Of a DNA stretch of 64,000 bases, positions 29,016-37,562 are shown piece by piece. Source of the DNA: DASUPK01 sp963848955. Lineage in GTDB: Bacteria; Actinomycetota; Thermoleophilia; Solirubrobacterales; 70-9. The notes under the pieces were generated by a model. That model saw only the letters and a program-made list of their open reading frames with translations, was not told the origin of the DNA and did no database searches. The stretch's first letter is position 1. Each line of letters starts with the position of its first letter. The stretch is taken from the NCBI GenBank assembly GCA_963848955.1, contig CAWKFQ010000024.1, positions 186,001-250,000 of the forward strand, written 5' to 3'. The translations under genes and the position numbers were made by a program.

Positions 29016-29629
29016 GCGCTGACCCGCCTCAGGGGGAGGCCGAGCCGCGATTCGACCTTTCCCAGGGGATCCTTGCCGCCACTCTTCAGCAGCACGACCT
29101 CGTCCGCGGGGTATCCGCGCAGCTCGTCCTCCAGGGCCTGAGCGGGGTCCGCGTCGCCCACCGACCCGCTCACCGGTAGCCCAGCGGCGACCAGGACGCC
29201 CGCGGAGCGGGCCAGGCGTGCCTCGGCCTCGCGGCGAGCCTTGTCTTCGGCGGAGAGCCAGCGATCAAGGCGGTGGCTTGGGACAGGGACGAGGAGACGC
29301 ACATCCGATGGCGAGCCCGTGATGTCGGCGATTCGCTGCGCCGCGGCGGGGGTGGCCTCGTCCACTGCCAGCACCAGGACGCGATGCCCCGCGTCCTCGC
29401 TCGGAGCGACCTCGAGCTTGCCATCCGGCTTCGCGCGGGCCGCGAACGTGACCAGCGAGGTGGCGGCCACCGCACCCACCGCCATTCCGACCCCGGCCCC
29501 GAGCCCCGTTGACGAGAGGGCCATCGCAGCCGCTACTGCCGTGCAGATCGCGGCGATGATCAGCGGAATGGCGAAGGGGCGGAAGCGCGTGCCCCCTTGT
29601 GGATCCCTGGTGGTTAGGAACGGAGACAC
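29012..29629 (-). CDS. Membrane protein with a universal-stress-like cytoplasmic domain
   Basis: 205 residues, GTG start at 29629. Two adjacent N-terminal membrane segments (FAIPLIIAAICTAVAAAMAL, GAGVGMAVGAVAATSLVTFAA) precede a soluble domain beginning HRVLVLAVDEATPAAAQRIADITGSPSDVRLLVPVPSHRLDRWLSAED and ending YPADEVVLLKSGGKDPLGKVESRLGLPLRRV, whose strand-helix pattern resembles a universal stress (UspA) fold without a clear GxxGx(9)G(S/T) ATP loop. Function unknown. It is divergent from the dehydratase genes. Confidence 0.55.
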   Translation of the reverse strand: MSPFLTTRDPQGGTRFRPFAIPLIIAAICTAVAAAMALSSTGLGAGVGMAVGAVAATSLVTFAARAKPDGKLEVAPSEDAGHRVLVLAVDEATPAAAQRIADITGSPSDVRLLVPVPSHRLDRWLSAEDKARREAEARLARSAGVLVAAGLPVSGSVGDADPAQALEDELRGYPADEVVLLKSGGKDPLGKVESRLGLPLRRVSA

Positions 29630-29698
29630 CTTCTCTACCTAGCCTAGCCACGGATTGGGAAAGCCCCAAGGAGCTCTCGATTCCTAGAATCCGCGGCC

Positions 29699-30139
29699 GT
29701 GGCGGTGAAGACCGAAGGCATAGGGAAGCAATGGGATCCGGCGACCTACGAGGTCGGGGCGGAGAAGATCCGCGAGTTCGCGAATGCGATCGGGGCTGCG
29801 AACCCCGTGCATCTCGATCACGAGGCCGCCAAGGCGGCCGGCTTTCGCGATCTGGTCGCCCCGCCGATGTTCTGCGTCGTCTACAGCGCCCGGGCGATGG
29901 CCCCGGCGATCCTCGACCCGGAGATCGGCATGAATTTGGCGGTGATGCTGCACGGCTCCCAGGAGTTCGAGTGGGAGGAGCCGGTCTGCGACGGCGACGT
30001 GATCTCCACGACGGCGAACTGCCTGGAGATCTATGAGAAGGACGGCAAGGGCTTCTACGTCTTCGAGACGATCTCGACCAACCAGGATCGGAAGCAGACC
30101 GTGCAGGGAACCTGGACCAACATCGTCAGGGGGGTGTGA
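29699..30139 (+). CDS. FAS1-like (MaoC N-terminal) dehydratase subunit, HadA/HadC type
   Basis: 146 residues with a hot-dog fold: YEVGAEKIREFANAIGAANPVHLDHEAAKAAGFRDLVAPPMFCVVYS is the FAS1-like dehydratase signature, which is the non-catalytic or substrate-shaping subunit in actinobacterial (3R)-hydroxyacyl-ACP dehydratases. GTG 29699 lies 8 nt after TAGAAT. The catalytic partner begins at its stop codon (TGATG overlap). Together they probably dehydrate hydroxyacyl chains in fatty acid synthesis. Confidence 0.83.
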   Translation: MAVKTEGIGKQWDPATYEVGAEKIREFANAIGAANPVHLDHEAAKAAGFRDLVAPPMFCVVYSARAMAPAILDPEIGMNLAVMLHGSQEFEWEEPVCDGDVISTTANCLEIYEKDGKGFYVFETISTNQDRKQTVQGTWTNIVRGV

Positions 30140-30537
30140 TGCCCACGGACCTGAAGTCGGGCGACGCAGTACCGGACCTCAGGGTGACGCCGGACAGGTA
30201 CCTGCCGCACCGTTATGCGGGGGCCTCCGGCGACTTCAACCCCATACACATCGACCCCGAGTTCGCCAGGCAGGTCGGTCTGCCCGGCAACATCCTCCAC
30301 GGGCTCTGGATGATGGCCCAGGTCGCACGCGCCAACGCCCAGCTCGCGGATGGTGATCCGCGCGCGCTGAAGCGCCTCTCGGTCCAGTTCCGGGGGATGG
30401 GGTTCCCGGAGCAGGAGCTCGTCGTGAGTGGAACCGTCAAGGAGGCCGACGGCGATCGCGTCGTGGTGGACACCGTGGCCGCGCAGGGGGAAAACCAGGT
30501 GATCCGCAACGCGGAGGCAGTGGTTCACGTCCCGTAG
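30139..30537 (+). CDS. MaoC-family (3R)-hydroxyacyl dehydratase subunit, HadB type
   Basis: 132 residues with the hydratase/dehydratase motif YAGASGDFNPIHIDPEFARQVGLPGNILHGLWMMAQVAR, giving the catalytic Asp and His. This is the active subunit pairing with the FAS1-like protein upstream. ATG 30139 overlaps the upstream stop as TGATG; a GTG one codon earlier (30136) is also possible. In Mycobacterium the HadAB heterodimer acts in FAS-II, and a similar role is expected, with unknown chain length. hrcA follows after 24 bp with its own promoter. Confidence 0.85.
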   Translation: MPTDLKSGDAVPDLRVTPDRYLPHRYAGASGDFNPIHIDPEFARQVGLPGNILHGLWMMAQVARANAQLADGDPRALKRLSVQFRGMGFPEQELVVSGTVKEADGDRVVVDTVAAQGENQVIRNAEAVVHVP

Positions 30538-30548
30538 GCCGGCGTTCC

Positions 30549-30554
30549 TATCCT
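30549..30554 (+). promoter_or_regulatory. -10 box of a leaderless promoter for hrcA
   Basis: TATCCT, then 7 nt, then the GTG of hrcA. No CIRCE palindrome (TTAGCACTC-N9-GAGTGCTAA) is visible nearby. Confidence 0.5.
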
Positions 30555-30561
30555 TAACGGT

Positions 30562-31590
30562 GTGCTGAGTGAACGCCAGAGCCAGATCCTGAGACTTTTG
30601 GTCGAGCGCTACGTCGATGACGGGCGCCCGGTCGGGTCCAGCGCGCTCGTCAAGCGCGCGGACATCGCCTGGAGCCCGTCCACCGTGCGGGCCGAACTCG
30701 CGACCCTGGAGGACGAGGGGTTCCTCACGCACCCCCACACCTCCGCAGGTCGAGTCCCCACCGACAGCGGCTACCGCTTCTACGTGGGGCAGCTTCTCGA
30801 GCGGCAGGACAGGCTGCCCCGCCCGACCTCGGAGGACCTCGGACTCTCACGTATGCGCCGCGAGGTCGATGTCGCGATCCGCGATACGACCACGGCGCTC
30901 TCCCAGGTCACAGACCTGGTGGCCCTGGTCACAGCTCCTCCGCTGCACACGGCCACGATCCACAGGATCGAAGTCCTGCGCCTGCAGCCACGGGTGGTGA
31001 TGGTCGTCGTGATCGCCTCGAACGGGGGCGTGACGAAGCGCGCCTTCACCTTCGAGCGGGAGGTCGACCCAGGGCTGGTCGAGTGGGCCGCCAGCTACCT
31101 GAACGAGCGACTGGCCGGCCTCGGGCTCGGAGCTCGCATGGCCGTGGACCGGCTGCGCGACGAGGAGCTGGGGGACCAGGAGAGGGCCTTCCTGGCGGAG
31201 ATCTCGGGCGCCTTCATCGATCTCGACGAATCGGCTGAGGACACGCTCTACGTCGACGGGACGGCCCGCTTGCTCTCCGAGGAGCACCTTGCCGACCTGC
31301 CGCACGCCGACGATCTGATGCGGGCACTCGAGCGCCGGGTGAACGTCCTGCGCGCGCTTCGCACCGCGATCGACCAGCGGTCGGTGTTCGTCTGGATCGG
31401 CGGCGAGAACCCGGCGCCTGAGCTGCGCTCGGTGAGCGTGGTGGGCGCCAACTACGGACTCGGCTACCGGAACCTCGGGTCGGTCGGGATCATCGGCCCG
31501 CTCCGAATGGACTACGCCACCGCGATCGCCAGCGTCCGGGGGGCCGCGGGCGAGCTCTCCCGCTTCTTCGAGACGGTCTACGACGAATAG
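30562..31590 (+). CDS. hrcA: Heat-inducible transcription repressor HrcA
   Basis: Represses chaperone operons through the CIRCE operator. 342 residues: LSERQSQILRLLVERYVDDGRPVGSSALVKRADIAWSPSTVRAELATLEDEGFLTHPHTSAGRVPTDSGYRFYV is the winged-helix half, the GAF-like middle follows, and RSVSVVGANYGLGYRNLGSVGIIGPLRMDYATAIASVRGAAGELSRFF is the conserved end. dnaJ follows 9 bp on. No CIRCE lies upstream, so its own control may differ or its target operon (groES/EL) is elsewhere. Confidence 0.95.
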   Translation: MLSERQSQILRLLVERYVDDGRPVGSSALVKRADIAWSPSTVRAELATLEDEGFLTHPHTSAGRVPTDSGYRFYVGQLLERQDRLPRPTSEDLGLSRMRREVDVAIRDTTTALSQVTDLVALVTAPPLHTATIHRIEVLRLQPRVVMVVVIASNGGVTKRAFTFEREVDPGLVEWAASYLNERLAGLGLGARMAVDRLRDEELGDQERAFLAEISGAFIDLDESAEDTLYVDGTARLLSEEHLADLPHADDLMRALERRVNVLRALRTAIDQRSVFVWIGGENPAPELRSVSVVGANYGLGYRNLGSVGIIGPLRMDYATAIASVRGAAGELSRFFETVYDE

Positions 31591-31599
31591 CGCCAGGCC

Positions 31600-32685
31600 A
31601 TGGCAACGACCAAGCGCGACTACTACCAGGTGCTGGGCGCCGATCGGAGCGCCTCCGACGGAGAGATCAAGAAGGCGTTTCGCAAGCTCGCCCGGGAGCT
31701 CCACCCGGATGTCAACGCCCACGATCCGGAGGCCGAGGAGAAGTTCAAGGAGGCCGCAGAGGCCTACGAGGTGCTCTCCGACGCGGAGCGCCGCCGGACC
31801 TACGACCGCTTCGGTCACGAGGGGCTGCGCTCAGGGGGCTTCGAGCCCGGGGCGGGGTTCGGGAGCTTCCAGGACGTCTTCGATGCGATCTTCGGAGGGG
31901 GCGACCCCTTTGGCGGCTTCGGTCGCGGATCCGGCGCGGGCGCCGACATCGGGGCGGTCGTCGAGATCGGTCTCGAGGACGTCCTCGAGGACCAGGGCCG
32001 GGAGATCTCGTTCGAGGCCGTGAGCGTCTGTGAACGCTGCCGGGGGAACGGCGCGGAGCCCGGCACGCCGATCGAGACCTGCCCCAAGTGCGAGGGCACC
32101 GGCCAGCTGCGCGAGGTGAGCCGGAGCATCTTCGGCCAGGTCGTGCGCGCGATGCCCTGCGATCGCTGCGGCGGCGATGGCCGGATCCCCGAGACCCCAT
32201 GCGAGCTCTGCGGCGGGGCGGGGCGGGTGACCGAGATGCGCACCTGGGAGGTCGAGATCCCGGCCGGAATCGAGGACGGCCAGCGGGTGCGGATCGCCGG
32301 CGCCGGACACGCGGGCGCGGCCGGCGGCCGCCAGGGCGACCTCTACGTCGAGATCCGGATAGAGCCGGACGAGCGCTTCTCTCGTCAGGGCACTGAGCTG
32401 GTCGCCCGCGCGAACGTTCCTGTGACGACGGCGATCGTCGGGGGTGAGGTGTTCGTGCCGACGCTCGAGGGCGAGGTGGGGATCGACGTGCCGGCGGGCA
32501 CGCAGCACGGCGACATGGGCAAGCTCAAAGGCCGGGGCCTGCCACCGCTGCACGGGGGACGCCGGGGCGACCAGCACGTGGTCTTCGAGCTGGTCGTGCC
32601 CACCGACCTGGACGAGGTCGAGCGGGGGGCCGCCGAGCGCCTGGGCACGCTGCTCGGACAGAGACAGGCCTTCCGGCGTAGATGA
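31600..32685 (+). CDS. dnaJ: Chaperone DnaJ
   Basis: Co-chaperone that stimulates DnaK ATPase. 361 residues: J-domain with HPD (ELHPDVNAHDPEAEEKFKEAAEAYEVLSD), a short Gly/Phe region (FGGGDPFGGFGRGSG), four zinc-finger repeats (CERCRGNG, CPKCEGTG, CDRCGGDG, CELCGGAG) and the two C-terminal peptide-binding domains. ATG 31600. It lies between hrcA and prmA; no dnaK or grpE is in the window, so this is the second, hrcA-linked type of dnaJ common in Actinobacteria. Confidence 0.96.
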   Translation: MATTKRDYYQVLGADRSASDGEIKKAFRKLARELHPDVNAHDPEAEEKFKEAAEAYEVLSDAERRRTYDRFGHEGLRSGGFEPGAGFGSFQDVFDAIFGGGDPFGGFGRGSGAGADIGAVVEIGLEDVLEDQGREISFEAVSVCERCRGNGAEPGTPIETCPKCEGTGQLREVSRSIFGQVVRAMPCDRCGGDGRIPETPCELCGGAGRVTEMRTWEVEIPAGIEDGQRVRIAGAGHAGAAGGRQGDLYVEIRIEPDERFSRQGTELVARANVPVTTAIVGGEVFVPTLEGEVGIDVPAGTQHGDMGKLKGRGLPPLHGGRRGDQHVVFELVVPTDLDEVERGAAERLGTLLGQRQAFRRR

Positions 32686-33512
32686 TCCGTCTCGCGGTCC
32701 GCTGCGAGCCGGAGTACGCGGAGCGGGTGATGTCCAATCTGCTCGAGCTCGCGCCGAACGGCCTCGAGGAGGAACGCGGCCCGGGCTGGGTGGAGTTCGC
32801 CATCTACGGGCCGCCCGGCGAGGTGCCGGAGCTGGGTGAGCTTCAGGCCGCGGCGGGCGGCTCCCTCGTGGACGTCACCACCACGTCCGTGCCGGACGAC
32901 TGGGCCGATCGCTGGGTCGACTTCCACCGCCCGATCGAGGTCGGCGGCAGGATCGGGGTGCGCCCGTCCTGGTGGGATCCGCAGGACGGCCTGATCGATG
33001 TCCTCATCGACCCGGGCCGCGCCTTCGGCACCGGCGGCCATCCGACGACCCGCCTGTCTCTGGCGCTGCTGATCGAGCTCGAGGCGGCCGGCGAGGCATC
33101 GGGCCCGATCGCCGACTGGGGCACTGGCTCTGGTGTGCTCGCGATCGCCGCGGCCAAGCTGGGCTGGAGCCCGGTGACGGGCTGCGACCGGGAGGAAGCC
33201 TCCCTGGACACCGCGCGGGCCAATGCGGAGGCCAACGGCGTCGAGCTGGCGCTCGAGCGGCTTGACGTCCGGGAGACCGCACCACCGCTGGCGCGTACCG
33301 TCGTCGCGAACCTGACGGGAAATCTGCTCCAGGACTGCGCCCGTCACCTGCGGCGCGACGACGCCCCGGTGACACTCGTCTGCTCCGGGATGCTGGAGAC
33401 CGAGATCGACGAGGTAGCGAACGCATTCGCTCCGCTCGGCCTCGAGGAGAGCCGGCGGCTGACCGAGCACGAGTGGGGGGCCTTGCTCCTCCGACGGGTC
33501 CCGAGCGGCTGA
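32682..33512 (+). CDS. prmA: Ribosomal protein L11 methyltransferase
   Basis: Trimethylates ribosomal protein L11. 276 residues: an N-terminal substrate-binding domain (IRLAVRCEPEYAERVMSNLLELAPNGLEEE) and the SAM domain with GRAFGTGGHPTTRLSLALLIELE, DWGTGSGVLAIAAAKLG and NLTGNLLQDC in the position of the NxxxxxL motif. ATG 32682 overlaps the dnaJ stop (ATGA). The dnaJ-prmA link is widely conserved. Confidence 0.92.
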   Translation: MIRLAVRCEPEYAERVMSNLLELAPNGLEEERGPGWVEFAIYGPPGEVPELGELQAAAGGSLVDVTTTSVPDDWADRWVDFHRPIEVGGRIGVRPSWWDPQDGLIDVLIDPGRAFGTGGHPTTRLSLALLIELEAAGEASGPIADWGTGSGVLAIAAAKLGWSPVTGCDREEASLDTARANAEANGVELALERLDVRETAPPLARTVVANLTGNLLQDCARHLRRDDAPVTLVCSGMLETEIDEVANAFAPLGLEESRRLTEHEWGALLLRRVPSG

Positions 33513-34336
33513 TGGCGCCCGATCTCAGCCCGCAGCTGCCGATCGCCATGTTCGACTCGGGCGTCGGCGGGCTCACCGTCCTCCACGAGTGCCTCGTGTC
33601 GCTGCCCGAGGAGGACTACGTCTACCTCGGCGACGACGCCCGGTTTCCCTACGGGGCCCGAACCGCCGACGAGCTCCGCGAGCACGTCGAGCAGGTGAGC
33701 CGCTTTCTCCTGGCCCGCGGGGCGAAGCTGCTGGTGATCGCCTGCAACTCGGCCGCCTCCGCGGGGCAGGGGGTGGCCAGGGAGGTCGCGGCCGAGGCGG
33801 GCATCGGTGTCGTGACGGTGATCGATCCCGAGGCCGAGATCGCCGCGACGCTCAGCCGGACGGGAAAGGTCGGCGTTCTCGCGACGCCCGCCACGGTGCG
33901 GAGCGGCGCCTACCTCCGCTCGCTCGGAGCGCAGCAGCGTGCGCTGACCGTCACGGAGGTGGAGGCCCCCGACCTGGCGGCGGTGATTCAGCGCGGCTTC
34001 CCGTTCTCAGAGAGCGTCGTCGAGATGGTCCGCGCCTATTGCGAGCCGCTGAAACGGGCGGAGGTCGACACCGTGATCCTCGGGTGCACCCATTACCCGC
34101 TCGTCGGCCCGATGCTGCAGCGGGTCCTCGGACGGGACGTCCACCTGGTCACCGCGGGACACGCGATCGCCGCGACCGCACAGCGGGTCCTGGCGGAGGC
34201 CGGGCTCGCGAAAAGCGGCAATGAAGAGGGGACCTACCGGTTCCTCTGCACCGGCGACCCGGAGGATTTCCGTGAGCTGGGGACCCGCTTCCTGCAGATG
34301 CCACTCGGGAAGATCGAGCGAGTGGACCTCCCCTGA
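33512..34336 (+). CDS. murI: Glutamate racemase
   Basis: Makes D-glutamate for peptidoglycan. 274 residues from ATG 33512, which overlaps the prmA stop as TGATG. Key features are FDSGVGGLTVLHECL (N-terminal Asp-Ser), the catalytic Cys in VIACNSAASAGQ and the second catalytic Cys in ILGCTHYPLVGP. The longer frame from 33473 would extend into prmA and lacks support. This is a normal cell-wall gene for a chaperone/ribosome cluster of this type. Confidence 0.95.
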   Translation: MAPDLSPQLPIAMFDSGVGGLTVLHECLVSLPEEDYVYLGDDARFPYGARTADELREHVEQVSRFLLARGAKLLVIACNSAASAGQGVAREVAAEAGIGVVTVIDPEAEIAATLSRTGKVGVLATPATVRSGAYLRSLGAQQRALTVTEVEAPDLAAVIQRGFPFSESVVEMVRAYCEPLKRAEVDTVILGCTHYPLVGPMLQRVLGRDVHLVTAGHAIAATAQRVLAEAGLAKSGNEEGTYRFLCTGDPEDFRELGTRFLQMPLGKIERVDLP

Positions 34337-34392
34337 ACGGATTGTGTGCACTTTCCCGGCCCTGAGACGGGAAATCGCTCGAGATTCCTTCC

Positions 34393-34841
34393 ATGGCGGC
34401 CATAACTCCTGACGAGGTCCCGTTCTGGCCCTGGGGGCTCCTCCTCTTCATTGCCGGTCTTTACGTCCTCGGCGTCGCTGCCCTGATCGCCGCCGGCCGC
34501 CGCGAGGATGCCCGCGCGCTGGCTGGGTTCATCCCGGACTGCCTCGTGCTCGTCTCGCGCCTGGCCAGGGACCGGCGAATCTCACGCCCTCGTCGCGCCC
34601 TCCTCTTCGCTGTCCTCGGTTACCTCGCCCTGCCGATCGACCTGGTCCCCGACTTCCTGCCCGGGATCGGCCAGCTCGACGACGCGGTCCTGCTCGGCCT
34701 CGCCCTGCGCGTCGTGGTTCGTGGCGGCGGGATCGAGCTCGTGCGCAGGCGTGGCCCGGCCCGGAGGCGTCGCTCACCCTGGTGCTGCGCGCGGCGGGTC
34801 TCGAGACCAACGGGGCGGCCTCGCCGCCGACTACGCTTTAG
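34393..34841 (+). CDS. YkvA-like DUF1232 membrane protein, C-terminal frameshift
   Basis: About 148 residues: an N-terminal membrane segment (WGLLLFIAGLYVLGVAALIAA) and the DUF1232 core RRALLFAVLGYLALPIDLVPDFLPGIGQLDDAVLLGLALRVVVRGG with its signature PIDLxPDFxPxxGxLDD. The frame as read continues in Arg-rich nonsense after about 34755; the neighbouring frame gives WPGPEASLTLVLRAAGLETNGAASPPTTL and a stop at 34839-34841, which is the normal family end. One indel near 34755 is therefore likely. Function of the family is unknown. Confidence 0.75.
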
Positions 34842-34844
34842 CCG

Positions 34845-35276
34845 ATGAGCATTCTCGAGCAGGTCCAGGAGGACGTGAAGACGGCTATGAAGGCCCGCGA
34901 GCGCGAGCGCGTCGGCCAGCTACGCATGATCGTCAACGCGCTCCAGGCCGAACAGAAGGAGGGCAAGGGCGACGAGGTCGCCGCGCTGCAGCGCGAGCGC
35001 AAGCGCCGCCTCGACGCCGCCGAGGCCCTGCGTGAGGGCGATCGGACCGAGCAGGCGAATGCCGAGGAGGCTGAGGCGAAGCTGATCGAGGGGTATCTGC
35101 CCGAGCAGCTCTCGGACGAGGAGCTCTCCGAGCTGGTGGCCGGAGCGATCGAGGAGACCGGCGCCACTGAGCCCAAGGACATGGGGGGCGCGATGAAGGT
35201 GCTGATGCCGAAGGTCGGCGGGCGAGCCGACGGCAAGCGGGTCAGCCAGGCGGTGCGCGAGGCACTTGGCTCGTAG
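34845..35276 (+). CDS. GatB/YqeY domain protein
   Basis: 143 residues, all helical: SILEQVQEDVKTAMKARERERVGQLRMIVNALQAEQKEGKGDE and the tail domain AEAKLIEGYLPEQLSDEELSELVAGAIEETGATEPKDMGGAMKVLMPKVGGRADGKRVSQAVREAL, which matches the tRNA-binding tail domain of GatB as a free-standing protein. A role in tRNA-dependent amidation has been proposed for the family. ATG 34845. It overlaps phoH by 11 bp. Confidence 0.9.
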   Translation: MSILEQVQEDVKTAMKARERERVGQLRMIVNALQAEQKEGKGDEVAALQRERKRRLDAAEALREGDRTEQANAEEAEAKLIEGYLPEQLSDEELSELVAGAIEETGATEPKDMGGAMKVLMPKVGGRADGKRVSQAVREALGS

Positions 35277-36234
35277 GCAGCTCACGATCGACAACACGGT
35301 CGCCGCGGAGCTGGCCGGCTCCGAGGACGCCGTGCTGAAGTCGCTGGAGGGGCATCTCGACGTCGACCTCTTCCTGCGCGGCAACGTCCTCACCCTGGAC
35401 GGCGACGCCGGAGACGTGCGCACCGCGGAGACCGTGGTCGGGGAGCTGGTCGACCTGATCGAGCAGGGACATGAGATCGCCCCCGGCACGATCGAGGCGG
35501 TCACCGGCGCGCTCGACCAGCACGAGAGCCCGGCGGAGATCCTCGAGGACGTCGTCTGGCAGCACCGCAACACCCGGATCGCCCCAAAGACGGTCAACCA
35601 GAAGCAGTACGTAGACTCGATCCGCCGACACACGATCACCTTCGGGATCGGACCTGCCGGCACCGGCAAGACCTTCCTGGCAGTGGCGATGGCCGCCGCG
35701 GCGCTCTCGCGCGGCGACGTTCAGCGCGTGATCCTGACGCGCCCGGCCGTGGAGGCAGGGGAGCGCCTCGGATTCCTGCCGGGCGACATCCAGGCCAAGG
35801 TCGATCCCTACCTGCGCCCTCTCTTCGACGCGCTCTACGACATGCTCGATCCCGAGCGGGTCAACTCCTACTTCGAACGCGGCACGATCGAGGTGGCGCC
35901 GCTGGCCTTCATGAGGGGCCGCAGCTTGAATTCTTCGTTCGTGATCCTGGACGAGGCCCAGAACACGAGCCCCGAGCAGATGAAGATGTTCCTCACTCGG
36001 CTCGGGTTCGGCTCGAAGTTCGTGGTCACCGGCGACATCACCCAGATCGACCTCGAGAAAGGCTCACGCTCGGGGCTGATTGAGGTGGGCGACATCCTCA
36101 CCGGGGTGGAGGACATCAACTTCATCCGCTTCGGCGGCGAGGACGTCGTCCGCCACAAGCTGGTGCAGCGGATCGTCGCTGCCTACGGCGAGGCCGAGAG
36201 CCGCGCCCAATCCGGCGACTCCGGGAGCGACTGA
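35266..36234 (+). CDS. phoH: PhoH family ATPase
   Basis: 322 residues from TTG 35266. An N-terminal KH-like region (TIDNTVAAELAGSEDAVLKSLEGHLDVDLFLRGNVLTLDGD) precedes the P-loop ATPase: ITFGIGPAGTGKTFLAVAMAAAALSRG (Walker A), VILTRPAVEAGERLGFLPGD, and FVILDEAQNTSPEQMKMFLTRLG (Walker B). The clustering phoH-ybeY-era is broadly conserved and fits a role in RNA or ribosome metabolism. It overlaps yqeY at the start and ybeY at the end. Confidence 0.93.
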   Translation: MARRQLTIDNTVAAELAGSEDAVLKSLEGHLDVDLFLRGNVLTLDGDAGDVRTAETVVGELVDLIEQGHEIAPGTIEAVTGALDQHESPAEILEDVVWQHRNTRIAPKTVNQKQYVDSIRRHTITFGIGPAGTGKTFLAVAMAAAALSRGDVQRVILTRPAVEAGERLGFLPGDIQAKVDPYLRPLFDALYDMLDPERVNSYFERGTIEVAPLAFMRGRSLNSSFVILDEAQNTSPEQMKMFLTRLGFGSKFVVTGDITQIDLEKGSRSGLIEVGDILTGVEDINFIRFGGEDVVRHKLVQRIVAAYGEAESRAQSGDSGSD

Positions 36235-36601
36235 CATCGACCTCTCGGACGTCCCCGGCGATCTGAGGCGACCCGTGGGCGCCGCCCTGCACGCCGCCGG
36301 CGTGAGCGACGGGCACATCGGCCTGCAGATCGTCGGCGAGGGCCGAATGCGGACGCTCAACTACGCAGCGCGTGGGGTGGACGAGGCGACAGACGTCCTC
36401 GCCTTCCCAATCGACTGAGCCCCCTCGCAGCAGGACACGGGTCCACGTGAGCTCGGCGACGTCTTCATCTGCCCGGAGAAGGCGACCGATGTCACCGAGG
36501 CCGCGGTGCACGGCGCGCTCCATCTCTGCGGGTACGACCACGAGTCGGACAGCGGGGAGATGCTCGAGCTGCAGGCCAAGGTGATGGCCTCCTTGCGGTG
36601 A
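36230..36601 (+). CDS. ybeY: Endoribonuclease YbeY, interrupted by an in-frame TGA
   Basis: Metal-dependent RNase for 16S rRNA 3'-end maturation and quality control. The frame TDIDLSDVPGDLRRPVGAALHAAGVSDGHIGLQIVGEGRMRTLNYAARGVDEATDVLAFPID stops at a TGA (36416-36418) and then continues in the same frame: ELGDVFICPEKATDVTEAAVHGALHLCGYDHESDSGEMLELQ. The catalytic H-x3-H-x4-DH site is downstream of the stop, so as written the enzyme would be inactive. Two compensating indels around GACTGAGCCCCC would remove the stop. The start codon is unclear; no ATG, GTG or TTG opens the conserved N-terminus. Its end overlaps era (GTGA). Confidence 0.85.
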
Positions 36602-37491
36602 CCACGTCCGGTTTCGTCGGAGTGGCCGGGCGGCCGAACGTCGGCAAGTCGACGCTGGTCAACGCGATCGTCGGCGCCCGCGTCGCGATCGTCTCCGAAC
36701 GCCCGCAGACGACCCGCCGCGCGATCCGCGGTGTGTCCACCGACGCCGACGGCGGCTGGCAGCTGGTGCTCACCGACCTGCCCGGCGTGCAGCGCCCACG
36801 CGACGCCCTCACCGAGCGCATGCAGCGGCGTGTCGAGCGAGAGATCGCCGATTCCGACGCGGTCCTCTTCGTCATCAACGCCGAGCAGGGCGTCGGTCCC
36901 GGGGACCGCTTCATCGCCAAGGCGCTGCTCCAGGCGAATGCCGAGACCCCGGTGGTCTGCGCGGTCAACAAGATCGACCGGCTCAACAACGCGGAGACCG
37001 CTGCCGTCCTCGCGCAGACCGGCGAGCTCGAAGGGGTCGACGAGATCTTCCCGGTCAGCGCCCGCAGGGGGATCGGCCTCGAGGTGTTGATCGACAAGCT
37101 GGTCGAGCTGATGCCGGAGGGGCCGTTCCTGTTCCCGCCGGAGCAGCGGTCGGACCTCCCCAGCGAGGTCCTGCTCGCCGAGCTGGTCCGCGAGCAGGTC
37201 CTGCGCCGGACCCGCGACGAGCTCCCGCACGCGGTCGAGGTCCAGATCGGCGAGGTCGCGTATCGCGAGGACGGAGTGGTGGAGGTGCGCGCCCAGATCT
37301 GGGCCGAGACCGAGTCCCAGAAGGGAATCCTGATCGGCTCCGGCGGCCGCAAGATCAAGGAGGTCGGCACCGCCGCACGCGCGGAGCTCGAGCAGGAGCT
37401 CGGCGCCCGCGTCTTCCTCGACCTCCAGGTCCGGGTCCGGAAGCGCTGGCGCAAGGATGAGGGCCTGCTCGATCGCCTCGGCATCGAGTAG
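36598..37491 (+). CDS. era: GTPase Era
   Basis: Essential 16S rRNA-binding GTPase acting in 30S assembly. 297 residues: G1 GRPNVGKST, G2 region QTTRRAIRGVS, G3 DLPGVQ, G4 NKID, G5 SARRG, then the KH domain IWAETESQKGILIGSGGRKIKEVGTAARAELEQELGARVFLDLQVRVRKRWR. GTG 36598 overlaps the ybeY stop. G3 has DLPG in place of the common DTPG. Confidence 0.96.
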   Translation: MTTSGFVGVAGRPNVGKSTLVNAIVGARVAIVSERPQTTRRAIRGVSTDADGGWQLVLTDLPGVQRPRDALTERMQRRVEREIADSDAVLFVINAEQGVGPGDRFIAKALLQANAETPVVCAVNKIDRLNNAETAAVLAQTGELEGVDEIFPVSARRGIGLEVLIDKLVELMPEGPFLFPPEQRSDLPSEVLLAELVREQVLRRTRDELPHAVEVQIGEVAYREDGVVEVRAQIWAETESQKGILIGSGGRKIKEVGTAARAELEQELGARVFLDLQVRVRKRWRKDEGLLDRLGIE

Positions 37492-37562
37492 CCCTTCACA
37501 TCCCGTTCACCGCGGGAGTCGCTGGGGCGCGGATGATCGCGCCACCCCGACAGAGGAGTGAG

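Noticed and set aside
30400..31600. CIRCE operator for hrcA-dnaJ
   Set aside because: No TTAGCACTC / GAGTGCTAA pair is present upstream of either gene.
36416..36418. Selenocysteine recoding in YbeY
   Set aside because: No Sec is known in this family and the surrounding bases suggest an indel pair.
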